The notes under the pieces are model-generated. The model saw nothing but the letters and a program-made list of their open reading frames with translations, was not told the DNA's origin and ran no database searches. A stretch of 16,949 nucleotides of DNA from NCBI GenBank assembly GCA_023440945.1, contig JAEZRL010000048.1, positions 1 through 16,949 of the forward strand. The letters run 5' to 3'. This DNA comes from Bacteroidota bacterium. Its GTDB lineage: Bacteria; Bacteroidota; Bacteroidia; Chitinophagales; Chitinophagaceae. Below are positions 1 through 7,828 of this stretch, one piece after another. Position numbers and translations under genes: made by a program. Positions within the stretch are counted from its first letter, which is position 1, and every line of letters starts with the position of its first letter.

Positions 1-1576
1 GTTTACGTTCCCATCTAAGGACGATCTGGTTTCTAAAATAACCTATCAAAAAGTACCGGGGCATTACGAGAGGCAAGGAACAAATAAAGCCGAAGCACTG
101 GCGAAAGTAGGTGAGATCGTCAAAAGATTAACTGATCCACTTCTGGCAGAAAAAAGTATAGGTGTAATCACTTTTAATGTTGTCCAACAAATACTCATTG
201 ACGATTTATTGAATGAGGTATTTGCACAACAACCGGATTTAGAAAAAAGAGCAATAGAAAGTAAAGAGCCGCTATTCATCAAAAACCTGGAAAATGTTCA
301 GGGTGATGAGCGGGATGTAATTCTATTTTCAGTTACGTATGGGCCCGACGAAAATGGAAAATTGAATATGAATTTTGGCCCGTTAAACAGGGACGGAGGC
401 TGGAGGAGATTGAACGTTGCAGTAAGCAGGGCCAGGTATGAAATGAAAGTTTTTTCGGTAATGCGCGATACAGATATTGACCTTAAGAGAACGAACAAAA
501 AGGGGGTTGCTGATCTTAAAGCATTTCTTGCATTTGCTGAAAAAGGGAAGTCTATTTTACCAAGGCTATCTAAAGAAAGGTCTGTGAAAGAGGGCAGTTT
601 ACAAAAATTGCTTGCCGAAAGTTTACGAAAATTGGGTTATAAGGTAGACGTAAATGTTGGATGTTCAAATTACACGATTGATCTCGCTATCGTGCATCCA
701 AACAATCCTGCAGAATACGTTCTTGGCGTTTTATGTGACGGGGAAAATTATCTAAACGCTAATACAACAAAAGACCGAGAAGATATACAGCCACAGGTTC
801 TTAAATATCTTGGCTGGACCATTTATAAAGTATGGTCTATAGAATGGTGGGAGGATTCATCAAAAGTAATGGAAGGTATTGTAGAAGCTGTAAAAACGGC
901 GGAAGAGCAAAATGGAATTGAAGTTCCACTACCTGAGGAAAGCCACAATGAACTCAAACAGACTGATGTAATCGAAACAATTGTTCTCGCCTCTCAGCAA
1001 TCAAATCAGAAAGAGATAAACAAATACAATGTTTGTAAATTAAAATTCGTCTCGTGCAATTCATCCGAAGACTTTCTTACTTATTCAAGTAGAAATATAA
1101 TTAAGGAACAAGTTCGGGAAGTGTTAAGTGTGGAATCACCTATAAGTAAAAACCTTTTGTGCAAAAGAGTTTTAAATGCCTGGGGTATCAGCAGAAATGG
1201 AACAAGAATAAGCAGTCATTTTGAAAGCCTATTTTCAGAATTGGATATCAATAAAACAGCGCACGACAACACCATTTTTTTGTGGAAACAAGACCATGAT
1301 CCCAATTCTTTTTCCACCTACCGGGTTCCTGAAAACGATATGGAAAAAAGAGATGCAGAAGATCTTCCTCCTGAGGAAGTTGCAAACGCAGTTCGGGAGG
1401 TTTTACAAAAGCAGATTAGCTTGACCAGGCAAGATGTGATAAAAGAAACAGCAAAAGTATTTGGGTTTACGCGAATAGGTGGTAATGTTGAGAGAGCGAT
1501 AAAAAAAGGAATAGAGGTAGCAATAACGAGAGGCTATGTAGTGGAAGATAAAGACAGAATTATACACAGAGATTAA
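1..1576 (+). CDS. SF1 helicase with PD-(D/E)XK-like and DUF3320 domains, 3' part only
   Basis: The frame is open from base 2 to the TAA at 1574-1576, giving 524 residues; the gene starts outside the window. It begins inside the second RecA-like helicase domain (AAA_12 type): GVITFNVVQQ near residue 50 is followed by the late SF1 motifs NVQGDERDVI (about 98-107) and RRLNVAVSRAR (about 135-145). Residues about 195-290 form a restriction-endonuclease-like domain of the DUF559/MTES_1575 type, with IDLA and the strand LGVLCDGENY as candidate metal-binding positions. The remainder, from about 335, matches the DUF3320 pattern: ESPISKNLLCKRVLNAWG and a second winged-helix-like repeat ending GYVVEDKDRI. 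Full-length relatives usually carry DUF4011 and AAA_11 upstream and exceed 1500 residues. The expected role is ATP-driven DNA/RNA unwinding coupled to a possible nuclease. Such proteins recur in accessory islands, but a defence role here is inference. It is followed by 145 nt with no convincing terminator before the next gene. Confidence 0.9.
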   Translation, partial: FTFPSKDDLVSKITYQKVPGHYERQGTNKAEALAKVGEIVKRLTDPLLAEKSIGVITFNVVQQILIDDLLNEVFAQQPDLEKRAIESKEPLFIKNLENVQGDERDVILFSVTYGPDENGKLNMNFGPLNRDGGWRRLNVAVSRARYEMKVFSVMRDTDIDLKRTNKKGVADLKAFLAFAEKGKSILPRLSKERSVKEGSLQKLLAESLRKLGYKVDVNVGCSNYTIDLAIVHPNNPAEYVLGVLCDGENYLNANTTKDREDIQPQVLKYLGWTIYKVWSIEWWEDSSKVMEGIVEAVKTAEEQNGIEVPLPEESHNELKQTDVIETIVLASQQSNQKEINKYNVCKLKFVSCNSSEDFLTYSSRNIIKEQVREVLSVESPISKNLLCKRVLNAWGISRNGTRISSHFESLFSELDINKTAHDNTIFLWKQDHDPNSFSTYRVPENDMEKRDAEDLPPEEVANAVREVLQKQISLTRQDVIKETAKVFGFTRIGGNVERAIKKGIEVAITRGYVVEDKDRIIHRD

Positions 1577-1721
1577 CTACTATTTCCATTGCAATTTATT
1601 GTAATCATTTTATTAATTATTAATGACAATGTCTTTTGAATTCCGGTAACGGCCTCTTTTTGCGCGATGTAAAAAGTCTCGCCTATCCAAATTCAATTAT
1701 TTATTTTATACAACGTAACTG

Positions 1722-4700
1722 ATGAGAATAGACTTTGACACAAAATTTACAGAACGTGGTTTAGACATTTTTGTTGACAGGGTTTTTAAGAACTTGCAAC
1801 AAAGACAAAAAGACGTTTTTATTTTCGATTTTAGTAAAGTTGAATGGATTTCCAATCAAGAAATTTTGGTATTCACGGGGCTACTGAAATATTTTGTAAC
1901 TAACAATATTGATTTTCAAATTGAATTTTTCAAAAAAGGAACTTTTATAAATGAAATCCCTTTAAGAGTAGCAAAACAATTAATCGAACTTTGGGATGTT
2001 TGGAACATATGGAAAATTATTCCTAACCAAGACTATATTAGATATTTTGGTTTTGACAATATTGTTGTAAGACACTTGAACGAAATCCACAATTATTACC
2101 CTAACCGAAATGAAATATATTCTAGATATGGTATTACTCCATTTGTAAGTTTAGATTACATCGATAATTACACCGACAAAGATGTTGAAGACAGTTTAAA
2201 ACATGTTTTTAAATTAAATGATGTCTTAACAGAAATTGTTCACACAAATAGATGTGAACACCCATTTTTGAAAGAAACATTAACCTCCATTATCGCTAAG
2301 GAACTATATGAAAACTTCCTCGACCATTTTTCATCAACAATATTTAATTCTACCGATAATTGGGCTTTCACTAGTCTGTCATTAAGAGGTAAGATTAACG
2401 AGAAACAATTTGATAAAGAAGCTATTCAAAGGATATTAAAGAAAAATTTCTTAGAAGAACAATTTCTTGAAACCAGAGGCTTTTTTTATGATGTAGAAAA
2501 AGAAGAATTTAGAAATCGATCTTTTCTGGAGTTTTCATTTCTAGATTTTGGAAAGGGTATTGCCGGAACATTAACTGAACAGTACAAGAAACAATTTGGC
2601 TTAGAAAATACGTTATTTATTGATAATAATAGCGTTTTAAAATATGCATTTGACCCTCATTCATCAAGATATCCATTAGATAAAAAAGATGATTACGAGT
2701 TCTATATTCCTCATGGTCTATTTGATCTTTTAAGCATTGTAAAACGATATGAGGGAATAATAATAGTTAGAAGTAACTATGGGAAAATTTTGTATGATTT
2801 TTCAAACAATAAAGATTTTGATAAAGCATTTTCTCACTTCGGAGATCCACGATTATATTTTCCTGGTACCTTAATAACGATTTACATACCTGCTTTTTCT
2901 TCTATGAAGAAGTTTGACAGTTCCGCCATTAAACCGACTATTCAATATCCAAGCCATATCTCTAACAAGAAGTATTACTTGAACGTCTACCATATAATCA
3001 ATAAAATAAAAAGTAAAAAAGAGGATTTGTATTCTAGCCTTCTTAAACAGATAAGAATAGCGTTGCAAAGAAAAGAGGAAATTAGAACCACGTACTTCAG
3101 TTTCCGTGGATATGAAAGCGATAAAAGACTTGCAAAAAAAATACTTTATTATTTGCTATCTGACTACCAAATAAATATAAACAACAATGTAATTATACTA
3201 TACCCACCAGCAATAGAGATAGTTGAAGAAATACAAGAAGAGTTGCTCAATCTTACTTCGGTTTTAAAAAATTACAAAATACATCCATTACCCCTGATTT
3301 ATTTCACGATTGATGAAGATGATATTAATTTAAAATGGCTGGGCATTTATGATGAAGTAGACCGCAATAAACTTAGTGAACTTCTACTTAGTAGTTATTC
3401 TTTAACTAAAAGTGACTTTAATGATCCTGGCAACGTAATAGGTCATGTAAATTACTTTGATCAGTATGGCAATTTAAATAGCCAACTGCCCGAAAAAGAG
3501 CAGCTTCTGAAGATTTATAAAAAGGAGCATTCGGAAGCTGATAATAATGTAGTGAATGATTTGATTAAAAAAAATAGTTGTATCAAAGACTCAAGAAAAG
3601 ATGAATTTTATCTTTGTAATGCTAATTATTACCAGTACCAGTTTGTAGAAATAATTCATCTTCTCAATAACAGACCTGATTGTAATTTAATTTCCGAAAT
3701 TCTGTTTAGAAGACTCTTTTCTAAATTAGTTGATGGGGTAAGATACACATATATCGGTGTTACTTCAAGTAGTCATAAAATAATTTTTTCACTTATCGAT
3801 TTAGGATTTATTGAAGAGAGGGACGTAATACTATTAGATAACTATTTATCGTTTGAAACGGACGAAAAATTTAAAATCGAAGAGGAGTCTAGCTATGTTT
3901 TAATATGCGATGTTATTGCGACAGGCACTTTGACTAATCGACTAATTCAAAAGTTAGAAGAAAAAAAGTCAAAGTTAGTAGCCGCAGCAGTAATAGTTGA
4001 TACAATAGATAGAACCTTTGAAAATTCAGAAACATTTTTAAAAAAATATTCTGACAAAATAGTTTCACTATTTCATTATCCCATAAAGAAATATAGAAGA
4101 GAGCATTCTCAAATCAAAGAAGACTTAAAGAAAAAGCAACTAATAAGAATCAACCCGTTTACTAATCTTCCTATTACCTTAAGTATACAAGAAACAAATT
4201 ACAAAAGTGTTATTTTCTCGAATCAAGAATTTTTAGAATTGATTTCGGAAGAAAATATATATGTAGGCTATTTTAAATTTAATAATCTTATACATCCATA
4301 CTTTTTTAATACCGAAAATATTATAAAAGCAATAGATGAAGAATTTTTGAAAAGACTTTTTAAAGGGATAAAAATTTCTGGAAATGATTTGAAAATTTTT
4401 TATCCTAAGAATAGCGGCTTGAAGTATCTTGATTTTAATGTCCTGAAAAATAAAATATTCAAAGATCACTCGATAGAAATATTTGAGCTTGAAAGATTCA
4501 ATACAACCGAAGGTTGGAAGTTTACTCATACAGCAGAATACATATTGGAATCTATAAAAGATAAAAGTGTACTTATTTTAGATGACGGCTCTTGTAGCGG
4601 TGATTCATTAATTCAGATGATTGATGAAATAGCGTTGTCCTCCACTAAGGAGATTTCCTTGGTCTGTTTGATAGGTAGGGTAAATGATTATAAAAGGGAA

Positions 4701-6413
4701 TTTTTCTCAAGAATAACCGAAATAAAAACAAAGAATGAGCGCTTCGTGAAGATCCAAATTTACTTTGCTACACAATGGCATATACCAACTTATTATCTTG
4801 ATGAAAACCCTAACACAAACGAGGTAATTTGGTTGAGAAATGTTATTGATTTGCCTAATACGCCTGAAAGTATAAAAAAAATTGCTAGATCGATAAAGGA
4901 GGAAATTACACCAAAATCTCTAGAGCTATTTAAAGACTATAAATATCTACCTAAAATTAAAAATACATTAGATATAATTGATAAAAAGGAACTTATACAA
5001 GTAAGAGAAGAAATCGGAAAAATTATTGGTTATAGATTTTATAGAGAAAACTTTGTTTACTTCAACGAATTGATAAAAAAATATGAATCCAGAATTAAGG
5101 AAAACAGAAATAAAGAAATGGAGTTACTGTGTTCAACATTTCTTTATGAACCTTATTTATTTCAAAAAATAAAGCAAGTTCTGCCCGATATTGTAGATAA
5201 GATTGAAGAATTTGTAGACGCACTTATATTCGGTAATCCCAAGAAAGGCAATAGATTAATCAATATAGAATCCGAGTTGACATACGAATGGGATAAGAAA
5301 GATATTCTTCATTTGTTTTTTATTGTATATCAAAATCGGCAACTGTTAGATAAGTTGAACGATACACACTCGATTGAAAAACTGCTCAACTTCATAAAAA
5401 TTGCAGATATCACGATTACCTATTTCCTCTTTAAGCTATTAGCTTATTTTCCTATAAAAAAAGATGAGATTAGTCAAAAAAAGAACATTGGCTCATTTTT
5501 GCACCTATTTGATATCTTATTACAAAATAGGATTATACCGAGCGACTTCTTAAAAGAGATTAAAATATTTCGTTCGTTTGTCTCCACTTTACCTTCAAAC
5601 ACTGATTACTATTCGAGACTTTCTAAGATCAATGAAAACTACAGGAAAATAATTGATGCGGCTCTTCATAAAGAATCGGTTTTAGTCGAATGTGATGTTA
5701 TGTTAGTGGATCTTGAGGCAATGAATAATGAATTCAGCGAATTAGCTAAAAGCAAATTTGTTGAAAGCTGGATAAAGGTTAGCCAATTTATTGAGGACAT
5801 ACTATCATTTTCAGGAACTTTTCCAACGTTTTTTTTGGAAAAGTTATCTTCTATTGAAGGAAATAATGAGTATTCTTTACGTTCAATACATGGTAAGTTA
5901 AATGACCTGATAAACAATATCAACCCCAAATCAGAGTTAGATTTTATAAAGAATTTGCTATCAAAGTTCAGATATAATTTTTTAAGTACCGACTCTGAAT
6001 TATTTAAAATATTTAATTGTATATCTACTTCGAATACCGTTGAAAATGTTATTATTTTTTTTCAAGAAGGAGGCATCAAAAGCGAAGAACTAGAAGTAGA
6101 AGAAAATATCCAAGATAATATTACCATAGATGTTCCCTTTTACATATTTAAAGAGGTAATTTTTTATGAAATAGTTACTAACATGAGACATAGAGATGCA
6201 TCTAAAAAAGTGAAATTGTCTTTTAAAGTAGAAGCAGGTATTTTGAATATTGTTATCATAAACGAAATTGCAAAACATCCAGTTCATGGTGGCGGTAGCG
6301 GTTTAAACATGTTATCACGAATTAATAAGTTTCCAAATGATATAATTAAGTTTAGAACCCCAAAAGGTGATTTCGGTATATTCAAGCAGGAACTTAAAAT
6401 AAAATTAATCTAA
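1722..6413 (+). CDS. STAS / GHKL ATPase / tandem PRTase / GHKL ATPase giant protein, putative conflict-system sensor
   Basis: This is a 1563-residue soluble protein with no signal peptide or membrane segment. Residues 1-75 look like a STAS fold (FIFDFSKVEWISNQEILVF at 33-51). Residues about 165-392 form a complete GHKL/HATPase domain: N box KELYENFLDH (193-202), G1 box LDFGKGIAG (274-282), lid and G2 region around HGLFDLLSIV (331-340) and FPGTLITIYIP (380-390). There is no HisKA-type phosphorylatable helix. Residues about 640-790 resemble a type I phosphoribosyltransferase, with the PRPP-loop motif VLICDVIATGTLT (726-738). Residues about 885-1045 look like a second one, with VLILDDGSCSGDSL (950-963). 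Residues about 1050-1440 are mostly helical and unrecognised. Residues 1470-1563 are a second GHKL domain, with N box FKEVIFYEIVTN (1476-1487) and glycine loop HGGGSGLNML (1522-1531), but without a clear DxGxG G1 box. The gene is strongly AT-rich compared with the SusCD locus, suggesting horizontal acquisition. It ends 2 nt before the nucleosidase gene, so the two are probably co-expressed. Domain calls are by motif reading; the immune role is inference. Confidence 0.88.
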   Translation: MRIDFDTKFTERGLDIFVDRVFKNLQQRQKDVFIFDFSKVEWISNQEILVFTGLLKYFVTNNIDFQIEFFKKGTFINEIPLRVAKQLIELWDVWNIWKIIPNQDYIRYFGFDNIVVRHLNEIHNYYPNRNEIYSRYGITPFVSLDYIDNYTDKDVEDSLKHVFKLNDVLTEIVHTNRCEHPFLKETLTSIIAKELYENFLDHFSSTIFNSTDNWAFTSLSLRGKINEKQFDKEAIQRILKKNFLEEQFLETRGFFYDVEKEEFRNRSFLEFSFLDFGKGIAGTLTEQYKKQFGLENTLFIDNNSVLKYAFDPHSSRYPLDKKDDYEFYIPHGLFDLLSIVKRYEGIIIVRSNYGKILYDFSNNKDFDKAFSHFGDPRLYFPGTLITIYIPAFSSMKKFDSSAIKPTIQYPSHISNKKYYLNVYHIINKIKSKKEDLYSSLLKQIRIALQRKEEIRTTYFSFRGYESDKRLAKKILYYLLSDYQININNNVIILYPPAIEIVEEIQEELLNLTSVLKNYKIHPLPLIYFTIDEDDINLKWLGIYDEVDRNKLSELLLSSYSLTKSDFNDPGNVIGHVNYFDQYGNLNSQLPEKEQLLKIYKKEHSEADNNVVNDLIKKNSCIKDSRKDEFYLCNANYYQYQFVEIIHLLNNRPDCNLISEILFRRLFSKLVDGVRYTYIGVTSSSHKIIFSLIDLGFIEERDVILLDNYLSFETDEKFKIEEESSYVLICDVIATGTLTNRLIQKLEEKKSKLVAAAVIVDTIDRTFENSETFLKKYSDKIVSLFHYPIKKYRREHSQIKEDLKKKQLIRINPFTNLPITLSIQETNYKSVIFSNQEFLELISEENIYVGYFKFNNLIHPYFFNTENIIKAIDEEFLKRLFKGIKISGNDLKIFYPKNSGLKYLDFNVLKNKIFKDHSIEIFELERFNTTEGWKFTHTAEYILESIKDKSVLILDDGSCSGDSLIQMIDEIALSSTKEISLVCLIGRVNDYKREFFSRITEIKTKNERFVKIQIYFATQWHIPTYYLDENPNTNEVIWLRNVIDLPNTPESIKKIARSIKEEITPKSLELFKDYKYLPKIKNTLDIIDKKELIQVREEIGKIIGYRFYRENFVYFNELIKKYESRIKENRNKEMELLCSTFLYEPYLFQKIKQVLPDIVDKIEEFVDALIFGNPKKGNRLINIESELTYEWDKKDILHLFFIVYQNRQLLDKLNDTHSIEKLLNFIKIADITITYFLFKLLAYFPIKKDEISQKKNIGSFLHLFDILLQNRIIPSDFLKEIKIFRSFVSTLPSNTDYYSRLSKINENYRKIIDAALHKESVLVECDVMLVDLEAMNNEFSELAKSKFVESWIKVSQFIEDILSFSGTFPTFFLEKLSSIEGNNEYSLRSIHGKLNDLINNINPKSELDFIKNLLSKFRYNFLSTDSELFKIFNCISTSNTVENVIIFFQEGGIKSEELEVEENIQDNITIDVPFYIFKEVIFYEIVTNMRHRDASKKVKLSFKVEAGILNIVIINEIAKHPVHGGGSGLNMLSRINKFPNDIIKFRTPKGDFGIFKQELKIKLI

Positions 6414-6415
6414 AC

Positions 6416-7648
6416 ATGGAACCTAAAAAAGTCAGCTTACTAGTATGGGACGACACAAACAATTTTAACCTTCCCAACACCCAAAGACAATTTGGTTCAG
6501 GTAACATTTATAAGAAAGTAATAAACTTTCATAGTCTATCAGAATTTGAAAATAATGTGATCAATAATTCCGAAATTAACGAAGAAGAACTTTTAATTTT
6601 TTGTTGTCACATCAATTTTGCAGATTTTAGTGGTTACTTCGATTTAAGAAATTCAGAAATTTTATCAAAATACCTGATCAGAGAAGTAATCTATCTTTCC
6701 TCCGCCGGTAGCGGGCAGGTCATGAGTGACCTTTATCATAAATTCAATGAAAAAGAGGTTGTCATCTTGTATAATGAACTCATTGATAAAATAAAACTCG
6801 ATAAAATAAAACCCTTTACTAAAGCTGAGCTTTTAGGAGAAAAATATAATTCTGATCCGTCTAGATTTACTACAAACAACAAGTTGTTTGACCCGAGTCT
6901 ATTCCTAAATGTAGATTATGCAATTGTAACAGCGCTTGAAGCCGATGAAATGGAGAAAGTATTACCAATGATTGAAAGGCAAGGAAGATTAGAAAATACA
7001 AAGCATTTAATAGAATACGGGTTTTTCAAATTAAATAAAAACAAAAAAGTTGTTTATGCTTCTCAATTGTCCACAGGAATGGTTGATGCTTCCATCCTAG
7101 CAACGGAGATATTAATTAGATTTAAGCCTAAGTTTCTGATTATGACCGGAGTTTTAGGGGGTAAACCCGAAGATGTAGCTATTGGTGATGTCATTGTTGC
7201 CACCAACGTTTTTACGATAGACAAGGGCAAAATTGATAAAAATGGTTTTAGAAAAGAACCTCAGTCAAGCAGTACAGATAGCTCCTACATCACATTATTC
7301 AAAAGACAAAAAAAGGCAATAGCTCGATTTATTCAAGATGCGGACGAAACGCGGAAAAGTAATATTGATATTCATTTTGGATCTATCGCATGTGTTAACC
7401 AAGTTATTAATGTTGAGGGTTTTTTTGAAGAAGAAATTAATTCTATTGATCGAAAGGCAATTGCCTTAGAAATGGAAAGTTATGGTATATCACGAGCTTG
7501 CCAAATAATCAATAACGGAATGACCACGCCTATAATAGTGAAGTCCGTTATGGATAACACTCAAAACAAATTAGATGATGCCAAAACATATGCAGCATGG
7601 ACAAGTGCCAAATTTGCTGAATATATTTTAGTAAACAACTTGATATAA
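6416..7648 (+). CDS. degenerate receiver-like domain fused to PNP/MTA-SAH nucleosidase-family domain, putative effector
   Basis: The 410-residue protein starts 2 nt after the upstream stop, so translation is probably coupled. Residues about 165-410 are a PNP_UDP_1/MTAN-type nucleosidase: start strand YAIVTALEADEME (168-180, acidic residues at the place of the MTAN catalytic Glu), MTGVLGGKPEDVAIGDVIVA (243-262) equivalent to the family's TGSAGG...GD motif, LEMESYG (351-357) with E354 at the ribose-binding Glu position, and SVMDN (377-381) with D380 at the catalytic general-acid Asp position. All core residues look intact, so the enzyme should cleave an N-glycosidic bond of a purine nucleoside or nucleotide. 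Residues 1-125 alternate strands and helices like a response-regulator receiver (acidic pair D12-D13 after the first strand, S95-S96 after the fourth), but the phospho-acceptor position after the third strand reads C64-H65, not Asp. Housekeeping MTA/SAH nucleosidases are about 230 residues and lack this extension. Receiver-PNP fusion is the architecture of the Detocs effector DtcC, an ATP nucleosidase. A similar toxic role here is inference; the substrate is unknown. Confidence 0.88.
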   Translation: MEPKKVSLLVWDDTNNFNLPNTQRQFGSGNIYKKVINFHSLSEFENNVINNSEINEEELLIFCCHINFADFSGYFDLRNSEILSKYLIREVIYLSSAGSGQVMSDLYHKFNEKEVVILYNELIDKIKLDKIKPFTKAELLGEKYNSDPSRFTTNNKLFDPSLFLNVDYAIVTALEADEMEKVLPMIERQGRLENTKHLIEYGFFKLNKNKKVVYASQLSTGMVDASILATEILIRFKPKFLIMTGVLGGKPEDVAIGDVIVATNVFTIDKGKIDKNGFRKEPQSSSTDSSYITLFKRQKKAIARFIQDADETRKSNIDIHFGSIACVNQVINVEGFFEEEINSIDRKAIALEMESYGISRACQIINNGMTTPIIVKSVMDNTQNKLDDAKTYAAWTSAKFAEYILVNNLI

Positions 7649-7785
7649 AACTTCTATATTTTGTTTGGAGGTGGAAGATCTCTATAGTACATACCATAGG
7701 AGTTTAAAGGAAAAGACATTCTGCTGAATAGTTTTAGGATAACAGTAGAGAAGCTTAAGAACTGATAACAAAGGAATTGATTAGC
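7649..7785. other. intergenic stretch before the insertion sequence
   Basis: This covers the 137 nt between the nucleosidase stop codon and the IS left end, including the left copy of the 8-bp target duplication. I see no ORF, no GC-rich hairpin followed by a T-run, and no RNA gene. Before IS insertion it continued directly into 9210-9260, making a convergent gap of under 200 nt between the nucleosidase gene and the XRE regulator. Confidence 0.6.
7778..7785. repeat. IS target-site duplication, left copy (TGATTAGC)
   Basis: The octamer TGATTAGC lies immediately left of the IS and recurs exactly at 9202-9209. The flanking bases differ (T and G here, C and T there), so the duplication is exactly 8 bp, the usual size for IS256-family elements. 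Confidence 0.88.
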
Positions 7786-7828
7786 GAGAGTATAAAATAA
7801 CTTGTGTAAACGGATTTAGTAACTGTAT
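7786..7828 (+). repeat. IS left terminal inverted repeat
   Basis: This is imperfectly complementary to 9157-9201. The shared blocks are TTGTGTAAA (7802-7810) and TTAGTAACTGTAT (7816-7828), with a 2-nt length difference between them. The outer 16 nt are only partly conserved (G, AGT, T, A, T at matching positions). The inner edge touches the transposase stop codon at 7829-7831. Confidence 0.85.

Noticed and set aside
1577..1721. Promoter or terminator in the gap before the giant gene
   Set aside because: TTTTG and TCTTTTTG (near 1652 and 1662) only loosely resemble the -33/-7 pair with poor spacing, and the AT-rich near-palindromes near 1610 lack a GC stem; not strong enough to annotate.
1722..7648. 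Calling the pair Detocs outright
   Set aside because: No HisKA domain, no phospho-acceptor Asp in the receiver-like domain and no DtcB-type protein; the PRTase domains are foreign to Detocs.
6416..7648. Housekeeping MTA/SAH nucleosidase
   Set aside because: The extra N-terminal domain of about 160 residues, the coupling to the giant ATPase gene and the AT-rich accessory context do not fit a stand-alone salvage enzyme.
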